This document shows positions 1 through 5,014 of a stretch of 5,014 nt of DNA, piece by piece. The DNA is taken from contig JAAYLY010000066.1 of NCBI GenBank assembly GCA_012521625.1, positions 1 to 5,014 on the forward strand, in the 5' to 3' direction. Below the pieces are notes generated by a model. That model saw nothing but the letters and a program-made list of their open reading frames with translations, had not been told where the DNA came from and made no database searches. The position numbers and the translations under genes were made by a program. This stretch comes from Tissierellia bacterium. GTDB lineage: Bacteria > Bacillota > Clostridia > Tissierellales > Tissierellaceae. The stretch's first letter is position 1; each line of letters starts with the position of its first letter.

Positions 1-1457
1 TTATAGTTGGAGGTGCCATTTACGGAAGGTATTGTGAAAGGGTTTTTGGACCAGATGACAGACCAACACCTGCAACTACAATGGCAGATGGAGTAGACTA
101 TGTGGAGATGCCATTATGGAAGAATAAATTAATTGAATTACTTAATATAGCTGGTACAGGACCAATATTAGGGCCAATCCAGGGAATTCTTTTTGGGCCA
201 ATAGCCTTTATTACTATCCCCATTGGATGTGTCATAGCTGGAGCAGTTCATGACTATTTCATAGGGATGATTTCCATGAGGAATAAGGGTGCTCAAATTC
301 CTAAGATGATGGAAAAATTCCTTGGGGACAACCCAACTAGGGTTTATACCATAATCATTTGGATCTTGATGTTACTTACAGGGGTTGTATTCGTTTATAC
401 ACCAGGAGATTTAATAGTGGGAGATATACTTGGTTTAGATATTAGCAGCAATATAATCTGGGTCGTATATGCAATAATTCTTGCTTATTACATAGCATCA
501 ACAGTCTTCCCAATAGACCAAATCATAGGTCGTGTTTATCCTATATTTGGTGGAGTATTGATCATTTCAGCAATAGGAGTATTTATTGGAGTATTAAGGG
601 ATGGAGGGGCTAGCTTTGCTAATCTTCCAGCTGGACTATTATTCCAACATCCAAGTGGACAATCCTTTATACCAGTATTCTTTATTACAGTTGCCTGCGG
701 TATAATGTCAGGTTTCCATGGAAGTCAAGCAACCCTAATTTCAAGAACTGTTAAATCAGAAAAGGAAGGCCGTGGTACCTTCTACAATATGATGATAGTT
801 GAAGGTTTTATAGCAATGGTTTGGGCTGCTGGAGCTATGGTCTTATTTGGAAGAGGTATTCCATTAACTACAGGGGCTACTGAAATGGTAGGTCTAATAT
901 CTAGGGAATTTATGGGTAACATAGGTGGTCTTATAGCCATAATTGGTGTTGTTGTACTACCTATTACATCTGGAGATACAGCCTTTAGATCCTTAAGACT
1001 TATGGTGGCTGAGCAGTTTAATATAGACCAAAAGGATCCTAAGAAGAGGGTAGGACTATCTGTTTTAATCTTTATCCCTGCAATAATAATTCTTGCATAT
1101 GCAAAATTATCACCAGGTGGATTTAACCTATTGTGGAGATACTTCGGTTTTACAAATCAGCTGGTTGCAGTATTTGCCCTAGCAATGATTACCGTTTACC
1201 TTAAAAACGAGGGTAAGAATCATTTAATAACCCTTTTACCAGGTGCATTCTATACCTTTATTGTAACTGCATACATCTGCCATGAGAGCATAGGTTTAGG
1301 CCTTGAAGCTAGAATTGGTGGATATTTTGGTCTATCCCCTGAAAGCTATGCCATATCCTTTACTATAGGAATTCTTACATCCATCCTATTTATAGTTGGT
1401 GTTCCTAAACTAGCTAAGGATAGAAAAGATGCTATTTTAAGATATGAAAATATATAA
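1..1457 (+). CDS. cstA: CstA-family carbon starvation protein (pyruvate/peptide carrier), 5'-partial
   Basis: Multi-pass inner-membrane carrier of the CstA family. E. coli members CstA and BtsT import pyruvate, and other CstA proteins are linked to peptide use; the substrate here cannot be read from sequence. The reading frame is open from base 3 to the TAA at 1455-1457, giving 484 visible residues. The ATG at 81 is internal, because the family motif DDRPTPA lies upstream of it (visible residues 18-24). Probably only about a dozen N-terminal residues are missing. Other family marks are DGVDYVE (29-35), GTGPILGPI (51-59), HDY (83-85), GFHGSQAT (237-244), TSGDTAFRS (322-330) and FGFTNQ (381-386). 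About twelve hydrophobic segments follow the usual CstA spacing. This is the short Firmicute form (about 500 residues) rather than the roughly 700-residue E. coli form. It is followed by a strong terminator, so it ends its own transcription unit. Family assignment is firm; substrate is not. Confidence 0.93.
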   Translation, partial: IVGGAIYGRYCERVFGPDDRPTPATTMADGVDYVEMPLWKNKLIELLNIAGTGPILGPIQGILFGPIAFITIPIGCVIAGAVHDYFIGMISMRNKGAQIPKMMEKFLGDNPTRVYTIIIWILMLLTGVVFVYTPGDLIVGDILGLDISSNIIWVVYAIILAYYIASTVFPIDQIIGRVYPIFGGVLIISAIGVFIGVLRDGGASFANLPAGLLFQHPSGQSFIPVFFITVACGIMSGFHGSQATLISRTVKSEKEGRGTFYNMMIVEGFIAMVWAAGAMVLFGRGIPLTTGATEMVGLISREFMGNIGGLIAIIGVVVLPITSGDTAFRSLRLMVAEQFNIDQKDPKKRVGLSVLIFIPAIIILAYAKLSPGGFNLLWRYFGFTNQLVAVFALAMITVYLKNEGKNHLITLLPGAFYTFIVTAYICHESIGLGLEARIGGYFGLSPESYAISFTIGILTSILFIVGVPKLAKDRKDAILRYENI

Positions 1458-1494
1458 ACTAGACATCCATTTAATAGGCCAATAAATATAGAGT

Positions 1495-1533
1495 GGAACC
1501 ATTGATTATAAAAATATCAATGGTTCCTTTTTT
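1495..1533 (+). terminator. Intrinsic terminator of cstA
   Basis: A perfect 12-bp inverted repeat (GGAACCATTGAT at 1495-1506 and its complement at 1516-1527) encloses a 9-base loop and runs directly into six T residues (1528-1533). It starts 38 bases after the cstA stop codon. Stem and T-run have the textbook rho-independent form for transcription on the plus strand; the other strand has no T-run. Confidence 0.92.
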
Positions 1534-1535
1534 AA

Positions 1536-1544
1536 TGATATAAT
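1536..1544 (+). promoter_or_regulatory. Candidate extended -10 promoter for the nitroreductase gene
   Basis: TGATATAAT matches a perfect -10 hexamer (TATAAT, 1539-1544) preceded by the TGN extension. No good -35 box sits 17 bases upstream; that position lies inside the cstA terminator. If it is used, transcription would begin near 1551 and leave a leader of about 125 bases before the start codon. I see no known riboswitch or clear stem in that leader. The assignment is inferred from motif and position only. Confidence 0.4.
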
Positions 1545-1675
1545 ATTTAGGAATGTTAAAATAAATTTAAATAGGGCTAAATCTTCTTAAGCTGCATTAT
1601 TTACATGGAGAAGTGGCTAATAAATGGAATAAATTTTGGGTATAGATATAGAGTGTAAGGAAAAGGAGGAATTCT

Positions 1676-2422
1676 ATGAATGAGATGATTAAAAAACAGC
1701 TAAACCATAGGAGCATTAGGCAGTTTAAAGATAAGGATATCCCTGATGAAGTCTTTGATACCTTGATAAAGGTGGCCCAAAGAACGGCAACTTCTGTAGG
1801 TATGCAGCAATCATCTATAATTAAGGTTACTGATTCCAATTTAAAGAAGGAGATAGCAAGGGTTTGTAATCAGCAGTATGTGGCTGATGCGCCAGTACTT
1901 TTAATATTCATAGCAGATCTCTATAGGAATTATCAAATAGCCTTAGAACAAGGCCATGATATGAAGAGTGCAGGAGATATGGATAAGTTCTTTGCAGCTT
2001 ATACCGATGCCATATTGGCAGCCCAAAATGTGGTAAATGCAGCTGAATCTATGGATTTAGGTACGGTATTCTTAGGTAGTATACTGAATGATCCAAGGCA
2101 GATTTGCCAGCTATTAGAACTACCTAAATATACCTTCCCAGCAATAGGTTTGGCAATAGGATATCCTGATCAAGAACCTCAATTAAAACCTAGGATGGAT
2201 ATGAGTTTGCGCTTGTTTGAAAATAAGTACAAGAAATTTGATAATTATCTAGAAGAGATAAAGGATCACGATAGGGAGATGGAAGCCTATTATGATCTTA
2301 GAAGTCCAGATAAACCACTAAAGAAATTTAGCCTACAAGTGTTAGACAGATTAATAGAAGCTCCCCAGGAAAAACGACAAGTTATTAAGTGTATAGAGGA
2401 GCAAGGATTTCATATAGAATAA
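1676..2422 (+). CDS. NfsA/Frp-type FMN-dependent nitroreductase (NADPH oxidoreductase)
   Basis: Cytoplasmic flavoprotein of the nitroreductase superfamily, closest to the NfsA/Frp branch, which moves electrons from NAD(P)H through FMN to nitro compounds, quinones, flavins or azo dyes. The 248 residues match the family length (about 240-250). The N-terminal HRSIRQF (11-17) is the FMN-phosphate-binding start typical of the family. TSVGMQQSSIIKVTD (39-53) corresponds to the SSSxxQxSSII stretch of E. coli NfsA. DAILAAQNVVNAAESMDLGTVFLGSI (111-136) and PAIGLAIGYPDQEPQLKPRM (155-174) match the NfsA core and FMN loop. The basic C-terminal segment (about 208-234) corresponds to the mobile NADPH-binding loop region. 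The ATG at 1676 is favoured by AGGAGG at 1664-1669, six bases away; a second ATG at 1685 is too far from it. No terminator follows, so read-through into the next gene is possible. The natural substrate is unknown, so no gene symbol is given. Confidence 0.88.
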   Translation: MNEMIKKQLNHRSIRQFKDKDIPDEVFDTLIKVAQRTATSVGMQQSSIIKVTDSNLKKEIARVCNQQYVADAPVLLIFIADLYRNYQIALEQGHDMKSAGDMDKFFAAYTDAILAAQNVVNAAESMDLGTVFLGSILNDPRQICQLLELPKYTFPAIGLAIGYPDQEPQLKPRMDMSLRLFENKYKKFDNYLEEIKDHDREMEAYYDLRSPDKPLKKFSLQVLDRLIEAPQEKRQVIKCIEEQGFHIE

Positions 2423-2445
2423 AGTTTAAATAAGATTAATCTTGG

Positions 2446-2474
2446 TGGATATAAATATTACCAGCTGCTATAAT
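2446..2474 (+). promoter_or_regulatory. Candidate extended -10 promoter for the purC-like gene
   Basis: A perfect TATAAT (2469-2474) carries the TG extension one base upstream (TGC, 2466-2468). Seventeen bases upstream is TGGATA (2446-2451), a 4-of-6 match to the -35 consensus. Transcription would start near 2481, about 60 bases before the ATG. A perfect 12-base palindrome, AAGATTAATCTT (2432-2443), lies just upstream of the -35 position and could be an operator, though such AT-rich palindromes also occur by chance. No PurR-type box or purine riboswitch is recognisable here. Confidence 0.5.
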
Positions 2475-2543
2475 TATATTATTACACCATCAATTTGAAA
2501 GACTAAAGTAACATATTAAATTACTAAGATAAGGAGTAGTAAG

Positions 2544-3230
2544 ATGAAATTAGTATACCGTGGTAAAACTAAGGATGTTTATGAATTGGAAGATGGAAAT
2601 TATTTACTTAAATTTAAGGACGATGTAACAGGAGCAGATGGTGTCTTTGACCCAGGGGCCAATACTGTTGGCTTAACCATTGAAGGAGCAGGTAGGGCAG
2701 GCTTAAAGCTTACTAAATTCTTTTTCGAAAAGCTTAATAGTATGGATATACCTACCCATTATATTAATTGCGATATTGAAAATGCAACTATGACCGTACT
2801 GCCTGCCAAGATATTTGGAAAGGGAGTAGAAGTCATCTGTAGGTATAGGGCTGTTGGCAGCTTCATAAGAAGATACGGCCTATATGCAACAGAAGGACAA
2901 GAACTAGATGCTTATGTGGAGGTAACCCTAAAGGATGACGAAAGGGGGGACCCTTTAATTACAGATGAAGCCTTGGAAATGCTTGGTATAATGACTAAGG
3001 AAGAATATAAGGTTTTAGTGGATTTAACTAAGAAAATAGCTAAGGTAGTTAAGGAGGAGTTAGCTAAGAAGGACTTAGAGCTATACGATATAAAATTTGA
3101 ATTTGGAAGGGTAGGAGAGGATAACCATATTGCCCTAATTGATGAGATTTCAGGTGGTAATATGAGGGCCTATAGGAATGGCCAAAGTGTAGATCCTCTT
3201 GAATTAGAAAGGATAATGTTAGAAGAATAG
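2544..3230 (+). CDS. purC: Phosphoribosylaminoimidazole-succinocarboxamide synthase (SAICAR synthetase), compact divergent form
   Basis: SAICAR synthetase joins CAIR and aspartate using ATP in de novo purine synthesis, in the cytoplasm. The 228-residue protein keeps the family frame: YRGKTKDVY (5-13, matching the nucleotide-binding YEGKAKxVY), KDDVTG (25-30), RYRAVGSFIRRYG (100-112, for the usual RNxAAGSxxKRxG), GDPLI (135-139), DIKFEFG (182-188) and DEIS (200-203). It differs in two places. After KDDVTG there is an insertion-like VFDPGANTVGLTIEGAG (34-50). After DEIS, the usual PDTCRLWD is replaced by GGNMRAYR, although Asp200, Glu201 and Arg208 are kept. The ATG is set by AAGGAG (2531-2536), seven bases upstream. 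The gene stands alone, with no other pur gene in the window. Membership of the PurC superfamily is firm. The exact reaction is inferred, and a paralogue with changed substrate preference is possible. Confidence 0.82.
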   Translation: MKLVYRGKTKDVYELEDGNYLLKFKDDVTGADGVFDPGANTVGLTIEGAGRAGLKLTKFFFEKLNSMDIPTHYINCDIENATMTVLPAKIFGKGVEVICRYRAVGSFIRRYGLYATEGQELDAYVEVTLKDDERGDPLITDEALEMLGIMTKEEYKVLVDLTKKIAKVVKEELAKKDLELYDIKFEFGRVGEDNHIALIDEISGGNMRAYRNGQSVDPLELERIMLEE

Positions 3231-3234
3231 TCTA

Positions 3235-3269
3235 AGGGCCTTTCATAACTTCTTATTATGAAAGGCCCT
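3235..3269 (+). terminator. Hairpin terminator after purC
   Basis: A perfect 14-bp inverted repeat (AGGGCCTTTCATAA at 3235-3248, complement at 3256-3269) with a 7-base loop starts four bases after the purC stop codon. The downstream U-tract is weak (ATATTTGTT, from 3270). It may also limit antisense transcription arriving from the convergent glsA gene, but the minus-strand side has no T-run. No better terminator for glsA is visible between here and its stop codon. Confidence 0.8.
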
Positions 3270-3290
3270 ATATTTGTTCATAAAAATTTT

Positions 3291-3352
3291 ATCTCAATAC
3301 CTATATTATCTCAATAGTTATATAAAGTTGAAATGTATAAAGTCTATAAAGT
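3291..3352. repeat. Short AT-rich direct repeats in the convergent gap
   Basis: Two tandem copies of a 17-base unit beginning ATCTCAATA (3291-3307 and 3308-3324) agree at 14 of 17 positions. They are followed by three copies of TATAAAGT (3321-3328, 3336-3343, 3345-3352). All lie between the convergent stop codons of purC and glsA. No gene, promoter with clear target, or known repeat family is recognised; slippage-derived low-complexity sequence is the simplest reading. Confidence 0.55.
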
Positions 3353-3391
3353 TTATATTTATGAATAAATTCAATTGTTGTAAAAGTATCC

Positions 3392-4321
3392 CTATGCAAA
3401 CAGGCTTAAGCCTAACTCCTTTGACAGCCCTTCAAGGACCTTTATGCCCCTTAGGCTATTTCCTGTAGCATCCAATCTTGGAGAATAGGTACAGATTCCG
3501 AATTTACCAGGAACTACACCCATTATTCCACCGCTGACACCGCTCTTAAGTGGGAAACCAATGGTCATTTGGTATTTACCACTTTCTTCATACATACCGG
3601 AAGTAAACATCTGTGCTAGGGTTATCTTTACATAATCTTCTTCAACTAATTGATCTCCAGTTTCTAAGCATTTACCACCATTGGCAAGGACAGCAGCTAT
3701 TTTGGCTAGGTTGACTACATTTACTCCTACTGAGCAACCAGCAACATAGCGGTTAAGTACGTCGTCCATCTCTAGGTCAAAAATACCCTTGCTTCTTAAA
3801 ATATAAAATAAGGCCCTATTAGTGTCTGTAGTTTCCATTTCAGAATTGTAGACTTTTTCTAAGAATGTTACGCCTTGGTCTCCACTTAACTTTTTAATCC
3901 TATCCATAAACCTTTGGAATTTTTCTTCCTTGTCCCTACCCTTGATCATGGCTGTTGTAGAAATTGCTCCAGCATTAACAAATGGGTTAGCAGCTTTAGT
4001 AGTGATGGTGTTTACATGGTTGAAAGCATATGGACTACATTCACAACCTATTCTTTCAAATACGTAGTCGGTACCATTATCTTCTAAGGCCATTATTAAA
4101 GAAATTACCTTAGATATGGATTGCATGGAAAATCTTAATTCTGTATCCCCTTTTAGAATAGTTTTACCATCTACCGTTACGATGGCCAGGCCGAAGTTAT
4201 TCTCATCCACATTAGCCAGTTCAGGGATATATGTAGCTACATTTCCTTCAGTTTTAAATTCTTCAGTACTTTCGATTACCCTTTCTACTGTTTCATTTAA
4301 TAGTTTAAAATCCAAGATCAT
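3392..4321 (-). CDS. glsA: Glutaminase A (L-glutamine to L-glutamate and ammonia)
   Basis: Serine-dependent glutaminase with a beta-lactamase-like fold, cytoplasmic, hydrolysing glutamine to glutamate plus ammonia. The 309 residues match the family (E. coli YbaS has 308). The catalytic SxxK motif is in FSMQSISK (Ser68, Lys71). The other expected substrate-contact residues, by alignment from memory with YbaS, are all present: Asn116 in NPFVNAGAI, Glu161, Asn168, Tyr192, Tyr244 and Val262 in KSGVSGG. The domain is complete, with no STAS or ankyrin extension. It lies 53 bases downstream of the AGCS symporter on the same strand, suggesting a glutamine uptake-and-hydrolysis unit. The start is uncertain: AAAGGAG ends only two bases before this ATG, while a TTG two codons later (4313-4315) has an eight-base spacing. 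The difference is two residues and does not affect the domain. Confidence 0.96.
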   Translation of the reverse strand: MILDFKLLNETVERVIESTEEFKTEGNVATYIPELANVDENNFGLAIVTVDGKTILKGDTELRFSMQSISKVISLIMALEDNGTDYVFERIGCECSPYAFNHVNTITTKAANPFVNAGAISTTAMIKGRDKEEKFQRFMDRIKKLSGDQGVTFLEKVYNSEMETTDTNRALFYILRSKGIFDLEMDDVLNRYVAGCSVGVNVVNLAKIAAVLANGGKCLETGDQLVEEDYVKITLAQMFTSGMYEESGKYQMTIGFPLKSGVSGGIMGVVPGKFGICTYSPRLDATGNSLRGIKVLEGLSKELGLSLFA

Positions 4322-4323
4322 CT

Positions 4324-4330
4324 CTCCTTT
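4324..4330 (-). promoter_or_regulatory. Ribosome binding site of glsA with unusual spacing
   Basis: On the minus strand AAAGGAG is followed by only AG before the annotated ATG (4319-4321). Usual spacing in Firmicutes is about 5-9 bases. The TTG codon at 4313-4315, in the same frame, lies eight bases from this site and is a sound alternative start. Confidence 0.7.
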
Positions 4331-4334
4331 CTAT

Positions 4335-4368
4335 AAAAGAGAAGACTCAAAAAGATGAATCTTCTCTT
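4335..4368 (-). terminator. Hairpin between the symporter gene and glsA (weak terminator or attenuator)
   Basis: Read on the minus strand, AAGAGAAGA (4368-4360) pairs with TCTTCTCTT (4345-4337). The stem continues inward with one U-G wobble (4359/4346) and three further pairs (4358-4356 with 4349-4347), giving 13 pairs and a six-base loop. A run of four T (4338-4335) overlaps the stem end. The low GC content and short T-run suggest partial rather than complete termination, or an RNA processing/stability element. It sits seven bases after the symporter stop codon and immediately before the glsA ribosome binding site, so it can separate the expression levels of the two genes. Confidence 0.6.
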
Positions 4369-4374
4369 CATAAA

Positions 4375-5014
4375 TTATTTCCAATAATCAAGTTTGCTGG
4401 TGTCAATACCTATATTTGATGCTTTAAATACAGGATCAAGTCCTTGCTGTTTTTGTTCAATATAGTCATTTAAAGCAGCTATAGCTTGACCCCCAAGTCT
4501 TAGGATTACAGGCACGTTTATTATTGTCATTATACCCATTAGTAAGTCACTTACACTCCAAGCAAAGTCCATTTCCATAGTTGCCCCAACAAATACTACA
4601 AAGGCTGCTATTATCCTATATACGGTCATAAAAGTATTGCTTGGTCTTTTCTTATTATTAAGGTAGGTTAAGTTAGAATCTACATAGTATAGATTACCAA
4701 TAATCGTAGTAAATGCAAATAATACTAGGGATGCAGTAATAAATATATTACCCGCATTACCTATCATTAAGTTTAATGCATTTTGAACGTAAGGTGCACC
4801 TGCTAAATCAGGAGTAGCTTCTAGACCTGATGCCATTGTCATCATGGCAGTAGCTGTACAGATTCCGAATGTTACGATATAGGTTGATAGCATTTGTACA
4901 AGGCCTTGTTTAACAGGGTGGCTAGTATCTACAGAAGCAACAGCATTTGGAGCTGAACCTATACCAGCTTCATTGGAATATAGTCCCCTTTTAACACCAA
5001 ACATAAGGGATGAA
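4375..5014 (-). CDS. AGCS-family sodium:amino-acid symporter (probable glutamine/alanine carrier), 5'-partial
   Basis: C-terminal part of an alanine/glycine:cation symporter, an inner-membrane protein that uses the sodium gradient to import small neutral amino acids. The frame stays open to the window edge at 5014. The methionine at 5002-5004 is internal, because SSL precedes it and the family motif RGLYSNEAGIGSAPN follows directly (visible residues 9-23). Some 212 C-terminal residues are seen, with hydrophobic segments near 38-60, 88-106, 131-146 and 155-173. The cytoplasmic tail DYIEQKQQGLDPVF (183-196) is typical of the family. The stop TAA is at 4375-4377. Members are usually near 450-500 residues, so about half is missing. 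Adjacency to glsA makes glutamine the likeliest substrate, as for GlnT (YbgH) of B. subtilis, but alanine or glycine cannot be excluded. One departure from relatives is YYVDSN (109-114) where YYGESN/YYGETN is usual. Confidence 0.9.
   Translation of the reverse strand, partial: SSLMFGVKRGLYSNEAGIGSAPNAVASVDTSHPVKQGLVQMLSTYIVTFGICTATAMMTMASGLEATPDLAGAPYVQNALNLMIGNAGNIFITASLVLFAFTTIIGNLYYVDSNLTYLNNKKRPSNTFMTVYRIIAAFVVFVGATMEMDFAWSVSDLLMGIMTIINVPVILRLGGQAIAALNDYIEQKQQGLDPVFKASNIGIDTSKLDYWK

Noticed and set aside
1551..1663. Possible FMN riboswitch or other structured leader before the nitroreductase gene
   Set aside because: No conserved riboswitch core or convincing stem is visible. The repeated GGCTAA is direct rather than inverted and cannot form a stem.
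1597..1839. Minus-strand open frame of 80 codons opposite the nitroreductase start
   Set aside because: It lies antisense to a well-supported gene and its ribosome binding site, has no recognisable domain and is leucine/serine rich as expected from complementing AT-rich coding sequence.
2443..2489. Imperfect inverted repeat TGGTG...CACCA upstream of purC as a terminator for the nitroreductase gene
   Set aside because: Only five outer pairs are perfect, the interior is AT-rich with mismatches, and no T-run follows. It also overlaps a better promoter candidate.
2495..2522. Alternative purC promoter with TTGAAA as -35 and TAAATT as -10
   Set aside because: The -10 matches only four of six bases and would leave almost no room before the ribosome binding site at 2531; the extended -10 at 2466-2474 is a much better match.
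3402..3413. Palindrome AGGCTTAAGCCT near the glsA 3' end as a terminator or binding site
   Set aside because: It lies inside conserved glsA C-terminal codons, has no loop and no T-run, and is explained by coding sequence.
3274..3468. Plus-strand open frame in the purC-glsA gap
   Set aside because: It needs a TTG start without a ribosome binding site, consists of low-complexity Ile/Lys/Tyr residues, and its 3' end is antisense to glsA.
4116..4358. Plus-strand open frame opposite the glsA 5' end
   Set aside because: It is the antisense shadow of conserved glsA codons, including the FSMQSISK catalytic motif, and resembles no family.

Overview
The window looks like ordinary chromosomal DNA from a low-GC, anaerobic, amino-acid-using Firmicute of the Clostridia/Tissierellia type. 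The basis is AT-rich sequence, strong AAGGAG-type ribosome binding sites, short intergenic gaps with hairpin terminators, a short-form CstA carrier, and a compact PurC variant that I associate with clostridial genomes. No transposon, phage gene, CRISPR array, tRNA or rRNA is visible, and codon use looks uniform across the genes. The genus is not determined.

Layout. Bases 1-1457 (+) carry nearly all of a CstA-family membrane carrier, cut only at its extreme N-terminus, followed by a strong 12-bp hairpin terminator. Bases 1676-2422 (+) encode an NfsA/Frp-type FMN nitroreductase preceded by an extended -10 promoter candidate and an AGGAGG site. Bases 2544-3230 (+) encode a compact, divergent SAICAR synthetase (PurC type) with its own extended -10 promoter candidate and a 14-bp terminator hairpin. 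A convergent AT-rich gap (3231-3391) with short direct repeats separates this from the minus-strand genes: an AGCS-family sodium:amino-acid symporter (cut by the right edge) followed, in the direction of transcription, by glutaminase GlsA. These last two are 53 bases apart, and a hairpin fills most of that gap.

How the genes may work together. The symporter and glutaminase form a plausible glutamine-use unit: sodium-driven glutamine uptake, then hydrolysis to glutamate and ammonia, comparable to the glsA-glnT pair of Bacillus subtilis but in the opposite order. The hairpin between them overlaps a 17-codon open frame whose stop overlaps the annotated glsA ATG, so the junction could tune glsA relative to the transporter. 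CstA (pyruvate or peptide uptake) fits the same amino-acid/organic-acid lifestyle. The nitroreductase and the lone purC have no evident functional link to these genes.

No clearly new system was found. The two points most worth a second look are the symporter-glsA junction and the altered substrate-loop motif in the isolated PurC-like protein.
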